This document shows positions 7,268 to 15,687 of a DNA stretch of 64,000 bases, in pieces. The stretch comes from WJMT01 sp964456985 (GTDB lineage: Bacteria > Acidobacteriota > Aminicenantia > Aminicenantales > Aminicenantaceae): assembly GCA_964456985.1 (NCBI GenBank), contig CAYWDH010000003.1:1-64000 (forward strand), written 5' to 3'. Every line of letters begins with the position of its first letter. Positions within the stretch are counted from its first letter, which is position 1. The translations under genes and the position numbers were made by a program. Under the pieces are notes generated by a model. That model ran no database searches. It saw nothing but the letters and a program-made list of their open reading frames with translations, and was not told the DNA's origin.

Positions 7268-8437
7268 ATGAGAAAAAAAATCCTTTTTTCTGCATCTCTT
7301 TTTCATTTCTTAAATGACGCATCTTCCACAACCATTCCCATGCTATTCCCCCTTCTCTACAGCGAAAGATTTATTATCACAAACTACTCACAAATAGGAA
7401 TAATCTCCTACCTGGGTCTTTTTGTTACATTCGTTTTTCAGATTCTCATCGTTAATTACTCCAAGAATTTATCCTATAAACTAATGCTTGTCATAAGCGT
7501 ATGCGGCATTTCCCTTTTTATGTTTTTAATGACTTTCTCTCAATCATATTTCATTCTTCTGGTGTTTTATGTTTCCATGAGAGTCTTTTTGAGTTTTTAT
7601 CATCCTCTTGGGGTCGCGACCATTTCTCGGGCTCATCCGGAAAGCGCTCTTGATTCAGCTATGGGTATTCAAAGCGGATTTGGAAATTTTGGTGTATTCA
7701 TAGCCTTTATATCTGTTGGATATCTTGCTCAAACTTGGAACTGGAGAATCCCCCTTTACATTTGGGCCGGTGCAGGACTTTTATTGGGAACGGTCAGCTT
7801 TCTTTCCGTAAATAAGATCTCCGGTCTCAAAGCCACATACAGAAAACCCGATTTATCCTTATGGTTAAAATCTTTGGCCCGGATGAAAAAGTATGTTTTC
7901 GGTATTTTTTTCGGAGGGGGCTGCTGGGCAACAATGGTTTATTATGCCCCTTCACTTCTTCATCATAAATTCAATGTGCCCCTTGGTAAAACAGGAATAT
8001 CTATGGCCCTGTGGATTGCATTCGGTACTTTAATGCCGTATCTTTTCGGCTTCTTATCCAGAAAATTAGGCCGCGGGCGTCTTAGTTTTATCTGCATTGC
8101 CGGAACAACTTTTTTCTTCTTTATTCTCTGGCTCAGCCCTGTTCAGGAAATAGCCCTTATAAGCCTTCTTTTATCTGGTTCCTTTCTGTTTCTGATCTAC
8201 CCGGCTTTTCAATCATTTACAGGGCTTTCAGCAGAGCACCATGACCAGGATATTGCTTTTAGTTTGTATGCAAACATCCAAATGCTTGGAGGTGCCGTCA
8301 CAAGCCTTATATCAGGTTTCGTTTCCGACCTTTTTGGGATCAATGCACCTTTTCTTTTAATCGCCTTGATAGGAGTGGTGGTTTTGCTTTATTATTTAAA
8401 AAATCCTCTCATTCTTGAGCCCGCGGGAACGAACTAA
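7268..8437 (+). CDS. Major facilitator superfamily transporter
   Basis: A 389-residue inner-membrane protein with about 12 hydrophobic segments in two halves, of normal MFS length. The first segment, SLFHFLNDASSTTIPMLFPLL, resembles the fosmidomycin-resistance (Fsr) branch, whose members begin with HF.ND. The second half begins near residue 205 after a cytoplasmic loop (SGLKATYRKPDLSLWLK). The substrate cannot be read from sequence. The start codon has no ribosome binding site and is almost at the predicted transcription start. The stop codon overlaps the end of the convergent GH63 gene by 4 bases. A link to uptake of products of the neighbouring exported hydrolases is possible but only inferred. 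Confidence 0.85.
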   Translation: MRKKILFSASLFHFLNDASSTTIPMLFPLLYSERFIITNYSQIGIISYLGLFVTFVFQILIVNYSKNLSYKLMLVISVCGISLFMFLMTFSQSYFILLVFYVSMRVFLSFYHPLGVATISRAHPESALDSAMGIQSGFGNFGVFIAFISVGYLAQTWNWRIPLYIWAGAGLLLGTVSFLSVNKISGLKATYRKPDLSLWLKSLARMKKYVFGIFFGGGCWATMVYYAPSLLHHKFNVPLGKTGISMALWIAFGTLMPYLFGFLSRKLGRGRLSFICIAGTTFFFFILWLSPVQEIALISLLLSGSFLFLIYPAFQSFTGLSAEHHDQDIAFSLYANIQMLGGAVTSLISGFVSDLFGINAPFLLIALIGVVVLLYYLKNPLILEPAGTN

Positions 8438-10791
8438 TCCATGCTGTTCAACAGCATAATAAGGACAGAGTGTTCTCCTTCCGGTATCTTAAATTTGACT
8501 GACTTTCCTTTGAAAATTTCTTCAGCCTGATCGTCTATAGTCAATTGATATTTTCCCTTTGTTAAAAAATTCACAATGACTTTCCTGCTTTTAAGAGATT
8601 TGATTTCAAACGAGATGATATTCTTTGAATACAGAAAGTGCCTTATTATAGCGGGTCCGCTCAAAATCAGTATTTTTTCTCCTTCCTCATCAAGCACGAG
8701 CTTTGAAGGAGCTACAATCAAATCATAGTGCCTTCCCTGAATATATATCCTGGAAAGCTCCCCTTTCACCTCGGTATTAAGCATTCCAAACCTGAATCCT
8801 TCCCAGGGAGTAAAATCTATGTATTCTTCAAGGGCTATGAGCGCGAGCAAGGGCCCCCAGCTTTGAAATCTTTTTCCACCGGGCTCTCCAGACCTGGAGT
8901 CAAAATTTTCAGGGCAAATCTGGTAGTTTTCCCAAGTGCGCATAAATAAAGACGAACTTTTCCAAGCCAATTCTGCGGCGACTGCATCAAATCCATAGGC
9001 TTTCAATCCCTGATACACTAAATAATTTATAGGCGCCCAGACGGCTCCTCTCCAGTACTGCTGGTCATCAAATGCCGGATTTTCCCTAGAAACAGTCGGA
9101 ATAACATGTTCTCCCCAGAATTCATTCTCATCAAGTAAATGAGCTATCATCTTTTTTGCCTGATCATCGTCAGGGATTCCGGCTATAAGCGGATAAAAAT
9201 TGGAAGCGGCTTTTTGTTCAGAGAAAGTCCCGTTCCAGTATCTGTCAAAATAAAAACCCTCGCTTTCATTCCAGAGTCTCTGGTTTATCAGAGTTTTCAT
9301 TTCTTTGTATTCATTCATGTAAAATTTATATTCCCGGTTTATTTTAAGAACATTCGCGATCTGGGCCAAACAAAAAGCATCAAGTGTATAAAGGCAGTTC
9401 AGGTCAACGCAGTTCATATTCAATGTCCCTGTTTGTTCCATGAAAGACGTCTTATCCCAGTTTGGAAGATCATCCTGTCCTGATTCCCACATTGCCCGTT
9501 TCCTTCCCATCACGTTTTCCTCCCATGAAGGAGGTTTTTTTGAAACCAGTTCTGTATCTGAACCCCATTCTAAAAGACCGTCCTGATTTCCGTCTCTCCG
9601 GGGAATACCCGTGCTGCTCTTATCTTTCCAGTAAGAGTGCCACTTTTTTAAATTTGGATAAGATGATTTGAGAAGGTTTATGTCTCCTAATTTTTGGAAT
9701 ATTTTGTACACGACATAGGCTCCGACCGGAGGCTGTGAACGGTCAGGGGTTCCGTTTGTTTCACTTTTCCAGTTAGGAATATTTCCGTTCGGGTACTGGG
9801 TTTGGACGACGGACTCTAAGATATCCTTTGAATGCTTTGAACTTTCTATTGAGGTTTGAAGTGCATTGAAAAAAGAATCCCACTCAAATAGGGTCCAAGT
9901 GTCTTGTGTCCCATCCGGTTTTGGATAGATCCAATTTCTTCCTGCCGGTATGTAGTAGCGATCCTTCCCCGATTGATAAAGGGTCATCCAAAAAAGATTA
10001 TTTGTTATGGCTCTCGCCACTCCTTCAAAAAGTCCTTGTATTTTGATTCTTCTTTTCTCATATCTTTTTTCCTCTTCATCCAGAGTAGAGCTTATGGTTT
10101 TTGTATTTTTATAGCTCAGCAAACGGCTTCTCAGACTCTTAATATTGTCTTCCACACCGGCAGTAAAATAAATTTCTCTGCTCTTATGCGAAGGAAAAGA
10201 TAAGATCAGTTCTTTCTCTTGTGAGGGTATTTGTTTTCCTTCTGTATGGGGCCAGAAAAGATAATGAAAGTTGTTAAGAGGAGAGCTTGATCCGCTTATT
10301 TCTCCATCCTCTAAAAGAGAGTATTCCCCGTCCGTATCCCAGGGGAAATAATGGACGATCTGTATCTCCACGCCTTTTGGAACAAAGATCCTTCCTATGA
10401 CCGTTTTCTCATCCTTCCTGGACCACTCCAGGATGAGTGTTTCGGATTTCTTTGAAGGCTTTTTCAAAATAGGAGTCTCTTCCTCTCTTCCAAAGGCAAG
10501 ACCAAGATCAATTTTTACTCTTGCATACGAACCATCCGGCGCCTGAGGACCTACCTCTGAAATCAGATAGTGAAGGTCCAGTCCTTCTGCGGTTCTATCC
10601 CCTTTTATGACACGAATTTTGAATGCAAAAGCATTTTTTTTCGCCGGAACAAAGACAAGCCCCGCCCAATTTGCAGCATCAAGGGCCCCTATGAATACAT
10701 TTTTCCATGGATAATATATTTCGGCATTAAGGTTAGGAACACAGATGACCACCATCAAAAAAAAAGCAATCCATGCACACTTTCTCTTCAT
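8434..10791 (-). CDS. Secreted GH63-family glycosidase
   Basis: An exported inverting glycoside hydrolase. The 785-residue protein has a signal peptide ending near NLNA-EIYYP, then a beta-rich N-terminal domain. The (alpha/alpha)6 catalytic domain carries the GH63 landmarks TLFEWDSFFNAL, WESGQDDLPNW (probable general-acid Asp), YWRGAVWAPINYLVYQGL and ENFDSRSGEPGG...FQSWGPL. A small beta domain ends the protein. GH63 members include alpha-glucosidases (processing glucosidase I, YgjK) and mannosylglycerate/glucosylglycerate hydrolases. The specificity here is open. The neighbouring glycosylasparaginase suggests glycoprotein or oligosaccharide breakdown. AGAGGAAAT precedes the ATG. Confidence 0.87.
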   Translation of the reverse strand: MKRKCAWIAFFLMVVICVPNLNAEIYYPWKNVFIGALDAANWAGLVFVPAKKNAFAFKIRVIKGDRTAEGLDLHYLISEVGPQAPDGSYARVKIDLGLAFGREEETPILKKPSKKSETLILEWSRKDEKTVIGRIFVPKGVEIQIVHYFPWDTDGEYSLLEDGEISGSSSPLNNFHYLFWPHTEGKQIPSQEKELILSFPSHKSREIYFTAGVEDNIKSLRSRLLSYKNTKTISSTLDEEEKRYEKRRIKIQGLFEGVARAITNNLFWMTLYQSGKDRYYIPAGRNWIYPKPDGTQDTWTLFEWDSFFNALQTSIESSKHSKDILESVVQTQYPNGNIPNWKSETNGTPDRSQPPVGAYVVYKIFQKLGDINLLKSSYPNLKKWHSYWKDKSSTGIPRRDGNQDGLLEWGSDTELVSKKPPSWEENVMGRKRAMWESGQDDLPNWDKTSFMEQTGTLNMNCVDLNCLYTLDAFCLAQIANVLKINREYKFYMNEYKEMKTLINQRLWNESEGFYFDRYWNGTFSEQKAASNFYPLIAGIPDDDQAKKMIAHLLDENEFWGEHVIPTVSRENPAFDDQQYWRGAVWAPINYLVYQGLKAYGFDAVAAELAWKSSSLFMRTWENYQICPENFDSRSGEPGGKRFQSWGPLLALIALEEYIDFTPWEGFRFGMLNTEVKGELSRIYIQGRHYDLIVAPSKLVLDEEGEKILILSGPAIIRHFLYSKNIISFEIKSLKSRKVIVNFLTKGKYQLTIDDQAEEIFKGKSVKFKIPEGEHSVLIMLLNSMD

Positions 10792-10837
10792 ATTTCCTCT
10801 GTGAGAATAATTTACGTATTTTTTCGATTTAAATCAA

Positions 10838-10857
10838 CCTGAACTATTCATAAAAAA
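10838..10857 (-). repeat. Short intergenic repeat, copy upstream of the GH63 gene
   Basis: An exact 20-base match to 2508-2527. Both copies lie 5' of a minus-strand gene, 22 bases upstream of dnaK and 47 bases upstream of this one. Confidence 0.55.
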
Positions 10858-10883
10858 TGGCGATGAGTATTTTTTCTTTTTTT

Positions 10884-12212
10884 TCAAAGGCATACAGAAC
10901 CGGTTTTTACGAAATTTTTCACACCAGCTATGAAAATATCAAGCTCAGGAAGAGTGGTGTAAATACTCGGAGTCACTCTCATCCCTGTTATGTTTTCTTC
11001 TCCTTCTTCTGGAGAGGGGATACCTACAGTGATTGTATAGACTTTGAGCTTATCGAGAAGCTGCTGCTGCAGTTTTGTTATGTCTCTCTTTTCCAGGGAG
11101 AAAGCTCCTATGCCGCAGGATTGTGCGGGATCGTATGATGTTAAAATTGTAACCCCGGGAAGCTTTTCTATTTCTTTTGCCCAATAATTTCTCAGGTATC
11201 TTAATCTTTCTTCTTTTCTTTTTCCGCCGATCCCGTGATGAAAGGTCAGGGCATCTCCAAGGGCTAATTTGAGGGCTTCCGGTTGCGTGCCTACGTGTTC
11301 GAATTTTCTGATATCATCGCTTTTTGGCTCCGGAGCAGGAAACAAAGGCCATATTTTCTTTATCTTCTCTTTTTTCACATAGAGAAATCCTGTTCCAATG
11401 GGTCCCATCATCCATTTATGGAGATTAGCTCCGTAGATATCACATTCAAGATCTTTTTGTTTATAGACAAAGTGACCGAATGAATGGGCTCCATCTATGA
11501 CGACTTCTATTCCATGTTTTTTAGCTAATCGGCATATGTCTCTTACAGGGAATATCTGCCCGCTTAGGTTTGTTATATGGCACAACAGGATAAGTTTGGT
11601 CCGCGGAGTTATATTTTTTTCAAAAAGATTCGTAAGAATATCCAGATTTTTTGGAGGGTATGGGAATGAAAACGTATTGACTTTGATACCTTCTCTCAGC
11701 TGACGCTGATACAGAGCGTTTTTCATTGAGGGGTAGTCATGTGTTGTGGTTAAAACCTCATCCCCTTGTTTGAGCTCCAATCCTAATAGAGCGATCTGCA
11801 GGGATTCTGTCACGTTTCTCGTGAAAGCGACCTCTTCCGGAGAACATCCGAATGTATCTGCCAGCCTTTTCCGTATGAGTTCCTTTCTGTGTCGCAGGAA
11901 ACGCCAGGAATTATAAGCAGGGGCCCCATTTGAAAAATCCATGTATCTTTTGACTGCATCTATAACAATTTTAGGCGCAGGATGGACTCCCCCATTGTTG
12001 AGGTTTATAAGACTTCTATCAATATTAAAAGCCTGTTGTACATAAAACCAGAAATCTTCATCTTTCGCCACTCTTGCTGCAGGGATATTTCTGACCTCCT
12101 TGATCTTTGAATTAAGCGCTGCCTGGGCATCTCTGTTTAAAAGTCCGAAAATCCCAAGAGAACCTACTCCTAATCCTACCTCTTTAAAAAACTGCCTGCG
12201 GCTTTTACCCAT
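10884..12212 (-). CDS. Tat-exported PLP-dependent aminotransferase class V protein (isopenicillin N epimerase-like)
   Basis: The 442-residue fold-type I PLP enzyme begins with a twin-arginine leader (KSRRQFFKEVGLGVGSLGIFGLL...AQA), so it should be folded in the cytoplasm and exported with its cofactor. Catalytic-domain landmarks are NGGVHPAPK, TRNVTESLQIALLGL, the PLP-contacting VVIDGAHSFG and the Schiff-base Lys in NLHKWMMGPIG. Relatives are annotated as isopenicillin N epimerase or cysteine desulfurase-like, but the reaction cannot be assigned. AAGGAG precedes the ATG at good distance. It runs in the same direction as the GH63 gene but is separated from it by 92 bases. Confidence 0.85.
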   Translation of the reverse strand: MGKSRRQFFKEVGLGVGSLGIFGLLNRDAQAALNSKIKEVRNIPAARVAKDEDFWFYVQQAFNIDRSLINLNNGGVHPAPKIVIDAVKRYMDFSNGAPAYNSWRFLRHRKELIRKRLADTFGCSPEEVAFTRNVTESLQIALLGLELKQGDEVLTTTHDYPSMKNALYQRQLREGIKVNTFSFPYPPKNLDILTNLFEKNITPRTKLILLCHITNLSGQIFPVRDICRLAKKHGIEVVIDGAHSFGHFVYKQKDLECDIYGANLHKWMMGPIGTGFLYVKKEKIKKIWPLFPAPEPKSDDIRKFEHVGTQPEALKLALGDALTFHHGIGGKRKEERLRYLRNYWAKEIEKLPGVTILTSYDPAQSCGIGAFSLEKRDITKLQQQLLDKLKVYTITVGIPSPEEGEENITGMRVTPSIYTTLPELDIFIAGVKNFVKTGSVCL

Positions 12213-12278
12213 TTTTTCTCTCCTTTTATTTTTAAAATAACACAGTGCTTCGGAAACATAAACTATAAAATAATATTA

Positions 12279-12405
12279 ACCCAGGTGATGGACAAGTCGG
12301 GGAGTTGCGCAGCAGCCGAGAACAAAGTGTGGAGAATGGCGTTAAAAATCTTTAGCGAGCATAAACTATATCTGAATTTCATATATTTTATGAATAAGCC
12401 AGGTT
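12279..12405. other. Intergenic element in a divergent gap, related to 45672-45790
   Basis: The 238-base gap between two divergent genes holds ACCCAGGTGATGGACAAGTCG (12279-12299, 17 of 21 bases shared with 45672-45692). GTGTGG, GCG, TTAAA and TTTAGC follow in the same order as in the second element. It ends with a copy of the TATGAATAAGYCAGGTT repeat (12389-12405). No reading frame or known RNA family is recognisable. Confidence 0.35.
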
Positions 12406-12409
12406 GGTG

Positions 12410-12438
12410 TTTACCTGAATAATAAAAATTAATATAAT
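12410..12438 (+). promoter_or_regulatory. Predicted promoter of the transaminase-serA genes (very short leader)
   Basis: The -10 box is a perfect TATAAT (12433-12438). Seventeen bases upstream is TTTACC (12410-12415), a 4/6 match to the -35 consensus. The ATG follows 12 bases after the -10 box and has no Shine-Dalgarno sequence. Confidence 0.5.
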
Positions 12439-12450
12439 AAATAGAAAGCC

Positions 12451-13593
12451 ATGATAAAAAAGAAGTATTTGATTTCTCCAGGACCTACTCCGATTCCCGA
12501 AAGTGTCCTCGCAGCTGCTGCTAAGCCGATAATCCATCATAGAACACCTGAATTTTCACGAGTATTTATGGAGGTCATCCAAGGGCTTCAGTATATGTTT
12601 CAGACAAAGGAAGATGTGTTTATTCTTGCTTCAACCGGAACCGGTGCTATGGAAGCCGCTGTAGTGAATATCCTCTGTCCTGAAGACGAAGTGATTGTTT
12701 TAAACGGAGGGAAATTTGGAAACAGATGGGCCTGTATTTGCAGGGAATACGGCCTGAAAACACGGGATATAAAGATTGAATGGGGAAAAGACTATCCAAA
12801 GGAAAAACTTAGAGAGGAACTTTCAAAAAGACCCGGTTTTAAGGCAGTGTTTACCACACTCTCAGAGACTTCCACAGGGGCAGTATATGATATAAAGGGA
12901 TACAGTGAGGTCATAAAAGGCACAGGAGGACTGCTTGTCGTTGATGGGATTTCGGGCATAGGGGCTGTTCCCTGCCCTATGGATGATTGGAATATAGATG
13001 TTTTGATCGCTGGCTCTCAAAAGGCTTTTATGATCCCCCCAGGACTTTCATACATGGCTTTCAGTCCCAAGGCATGGGCCTTTGTGGAGAAATCCTCTCT
13101 TCCCAAATATTACTTTGATGCCAAATCTGCCAAAAAGAGCCTGGCGAACCAAACATCGCCTTATTCACCCGCCATATCTCTTATTATCCAACAAAAAAAG
13201 GCTTTGGAAATAATAAAAGGGATGGGACTTGATAAGCTTATAAAACACCATAAAATACTCGGGGAAGCAACCAGAGAAGGAGTAAGAGCTTTGGGACTCG
13301 AATTGCTGGCTGATAATCCGGGAAATGTATTGACTGCAGTGAAAACACCCAAAGGGATAGACGGATTTCAACTCATTGATAGGATGCACAATAAATACGG
13401 AGTCTATATAGCCGGTTCCCAGGCGCCTTATAAAGGGGAATTTTTTAGGATTTCTCATTTAGGATATATAGACCGATTTGATATAATAACCGCTTTATCA
13501 GCGCTTGAAATGACTCTTTTAGAACTTGGATATGAATGTAACCTCGGAGAGTCCCTTAAAGCGGCTGAAAAGATTTTAAAGGAGGACTTATGA
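12451..13593 (+). CDS. Alanine-glyoxylate/serine-pyruvate type aminotransferase, likely phosphoserine aminotransferase role
   Basis: A class V PLP aminotransferase of 380 residues. Landmarks are the N-terminal ISPGPTPIPESV, HHRTPEF, the ASTGTGAMEAAV cofactor loop, LSETSTGAVYDI, VVDGISGIGAVP and the Schiff-base Lys in AGSQKAFMIPPG. The sequence belongs to the AGXT/PucG branch rather than classical SerC. Its stop codon overlaps the start of a phosphoglycerate dehydrogenase gene, and similar gene pairs serve serine synthesis in other bacteria that lack SerC, so a phosphoserine aminotransferase role is the best inference. Serine-glyoxylate or alanine-glyoxylate transamination remains possible. 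Confidence 0.85.
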   Translation: MIKKKYLISPGPTPIPESVLAAAAKPIIHHRTPEFSRVFMEVIQGLQYMFQTKEDVFILASTGTGAMEAAVVNILCPEDEVIVLNGGKFGNRWACICREYGLKTRDIKIEWGKDYPKEKLREELSKRPGFKAVFTTLSETSTGAVYDIKGYSEVIKGTGGLLVVDGISGIGAVPCPMDDWNIDVLIAGSQKAFMIPPGLSYMAFSPKAWAFVEKSSLPKYYFDAKSAKKSLANQTSPYSPAISLIIQQKKALEIIKGMGLDKLIKHHKILGEATREGVRALGLELLADNPGNVLTAVKTPKGIDGFQLIDRMHNKYGVYIAGSQAPYKGEFFRISHLGYIDRFDIITALSALEMTLLELGYECNLGESLKAAEKILKEDL

Positions 13594-14498
13594 TGAAAAA
13601 AGTATTAATTTGTGATGCTTTGCACCCGGATGCTTTGGAAGAGCTTAAATCGCTCCCTGGTTTTGATGTGACTGTAAAAACCGGAATGGATGAGACAGAA
13701 CTTATAAAAACAATTCCTGATTATAACGCTGCTGTTGTGAGAAGCGCAACCAAGATAACAAGAAACGTTATCAATGCCGCTTCAAATTTAGAGCTTATTA
13801 TCAGAGCGGGTATCGGACTGGACAACATTGACCTCGTGGCTGCAAAGGAAAAAGGCATTGATGTGGCCAACACTCCAAAGGCCACTACTATTTCCGTAGC
13901 TGAACACACTTTCGGACTGATGTTAGGAGCTGTACGGTGGCACGGCAGAGGAAATCTGTCCATGAAGGAACACAAATGGGAGAAAAAGGCTCTGAAAGGC
14001 AGTGAACTGTACGGAAAGACATTAGGCATCATAGGAAGCGGAAGGATAGGCCTCGCTGTTGCGCAAAGAGCGATCGCTTTTGGTATGAAAGTCATTGCTT
14101 ATGACATCGTTGATATTAAAACTCACCTTGACGTCAAGCAGGTCCCTTTTGATGAACTTTTAGAGAAAGCGGATATCATATCCCTGCACCTCCCTTTAAC
14201 TGAAAGCACCAGGCATATCATAAGCAATGATGAGTTCTCAAAAATGAAGCAGGGCGTTGTGATAGTGAACGCAGCCCGTGGAGGCGTAGTCGATGAAAAA
14301 GCCCTTTTAAAAGCTCTTGATGAAGGCAAAGTCAAGGCAGCGGCTCTTGATGTATGCGAGACGGAACCTCCTGACAATTTCGAACTCATCGATCATCAGA
14401 ATGTCACAGCCACACCTCATATAGGAGCTGCCTGTGCCGAAGGGCAGAAAAGAGCGGGATTAGAGGTGGTAAAAATACTCAAAGAAAGATACTTATAG
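13590..14498 (+). CDS. serA: D-3-phosphoglycerate dehydrogenase, short form
   Basis: Oxidises 3-phosphoglycerate with NAD+ at the entry to serine synthesis. At 302 residues it has only the substrate- and NAD-binding domains; the C-terminal ACT regulatory domain of longer SerA forms is missing, so serine feedback through ACT is not expected. Visible are VVRSATKIT, RAGIGLDNIDL, the NAD-binding loop GSGRIGLAVAQRAIAFG, the catalytic Arg and surrounding NAARGGVVDEKAL, the DVCETEPP Glu region and the catalytic His in TPHIGA. GGAGG precedes the ATG, which overlaps the upstream stop by 4 bases. Confidence 0.93.
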   Translation: MMKKVLICDALHPDALEELKSLPGFDVTVKTGMDETELIKTIPDYNAAVVRSATKITRNVINAASNLELIIRAGIGLDNIDLVAAKEKGIDVANTPKATTISVAEHTFGLMLGAVRWHGRGNLSMKEHKWEKKALKGSELYGKTLGIIGSGRIGLAVAQRAIAFGMKVIAYDIVDIKTHLDVKQVPFDELLEKADIISLHLPLTESTRHIISNDEFSKMKQGVVIVNAARGGVVDEKALLKALDEGKVKAAALDVCETEPPDNFELIDHQNVTATPHIGAACAEGQKRAGLEVVKILKERYL

Positions 14499-14522
14499 AT
14501 TATTTAAGCCGCTGGTAGAACA

Positions 14523-15671
14523 ATGATTTATCTTGACAATAATGCGACAACCCAAATCGATCCCCAGGTTTCTAAGAAAATGTCTGTTTTCCTTGAACAG
14601 CAATATGGAAATCCTTCCACCCTTTATCCTATCGGGAGAGAGGCTAAAGAATCGATAAACCAAGCAAGAGAGAATATAGCCGAAGTATTGGGGGCTGAAA
14701 GAAGCGAGGTCATCTTTACCGGTTCTGGGACGGAATCTGATAATTTTGCCATAAAGGGCATTATGGAAGCCCATCCTGAGAAGAACGAGTTAGTTACTTC
14801 TGCGATCGAACATCCTGCCGTGATCGAGACCGCCCGATACATGAGAATATTGGGGAAAAAAGTCACTTTCATTCCAGTCGATGAGTACGGTACTGTTGAT
14901 TTGTATGCGCTTGAAAAAAAAGTGACACAAAAAACCGCACTTGTGTCCATAATGCATGCAAACAATGAAATCGGCACGCTGCAGCCTATAAAAGACATTA
15001 TCCATATAGCAAAAAAGAAAAATGCTTTGGTTCATTCCGATGCTGTCCAGACTTTTGGAAAAATCAAATTCGATGTTCATAAGCTCGGTGTTGACCTGTT
15101 GTCTGTATCCGCCCATAAAATCTATGGCCCGAAGGGAGTCGGAGCTCTGTATATTAAAAAAGGCGTTGAAATACATCCCTTCATTCACGGAGGCCATCAG
15201 GAAGGAAGATTGAGAGCTGGAACCGAAAACACGGTCGGCATTGTAGGCTTTGGAGAAGCGGCCCGGATAGCTTCCCAGCGTTTAAAGAAAGACAAGAAAA
15301 GACTTTATAGCCTGGCAGAACTACTTAAAAAGGGAATTGAGTCAAGTATTCCTGATATTAAATTTAACGGTTCAGAGAATGAGCGTATAAAAACAACAAT
15401 TAACTTTTCTTTTCTCAGATTGGAAGCTGAAGCTGTTCTTCTGGCCCTTGCGACCAAAGGAATCTTTGTTTCAACGGGCTCAGCCTGCAGCGAGGATTCG
15501 GATGAAGTCTCTCATGTTTTAACCGCCATTCATCTCACTCCGGAACAGGCCCGATCCTGTATCCGGTTTTCCATAGGCAGATTCAACACCGAAGAAGACA
15601 TCAAAACCGTACTCAAAGAACTTCCAAAAATCATAGAAAACTTGAGGTCCATATCAGCCGGATCTGTTTAA
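14523..15671 (+). CDS. Cysteine desulfurase, NifS/IscS family
   Basis: Removes sulfur from cysteine as an enzyme persulfide for iron-sulfur cluster or thio-cofactor assembly. The 382-residue sequence has YLDNNATTQIDPQV, GSGTESDNFAIKG, HSDAVQTFGK, the PLP Lys in SVSAHKIYGPKG, AGTENTVGIVGF and the active-site Cys in STGSACSEDSDEVSHVL. It is the third gene of a plus-strand run after the transaminase and serA, 24 bases away, so serine and cysteine metabolism are grouped. No IscU or SufU gene follows. Confidence 0.93.
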   Translation: MIYLDNNATTQIDPQVSKKMSVFLEQQYGNPSTLYPIGREAKESINQARENIAEVLGAERSEVIFTGSGTESDNFAIKGIMEAHPEKNELVTSAIEHPAVIETARYMRILGKKVTFIPVDEYGTVDLYALEKKVTQKTALVSIMHANNEIGTLQPIKDIIHIAKKKNALVHSDAVQTFGKIKFDVHKLGVDLLSVSAHKIYGPKGVGALYIKKGVEIHPFIHGGHQEGRLRAGTENTVGIVGFGEAARIASQRLKKDKKRLYSLAELLKKGIESSIPDIKFNGSENERIKTTINFSFLRLEAEAVLLALATKGIFVSTGSACSEDSDEVSHVLTAIHLTPEQARSCIRFSIGRFNTEEDIKTVLKELPKIIENLRSISAGSV

Positions 15672-15687
15672 CCTGAGTTGATCAGGT
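15671..15687. terminator. Small hairpin between convergent genes
   Basis: ACCTGA (15671-15676), a 5-base loop and TCAGGT (15682-15687) form a 6-bp stem between the stops of two convergent genes. It lacks a strong U-tract and resembles the AACCTGA...TCAGGTT repeats elsewhere. A termination role is only possible. Confidence 0.3.
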
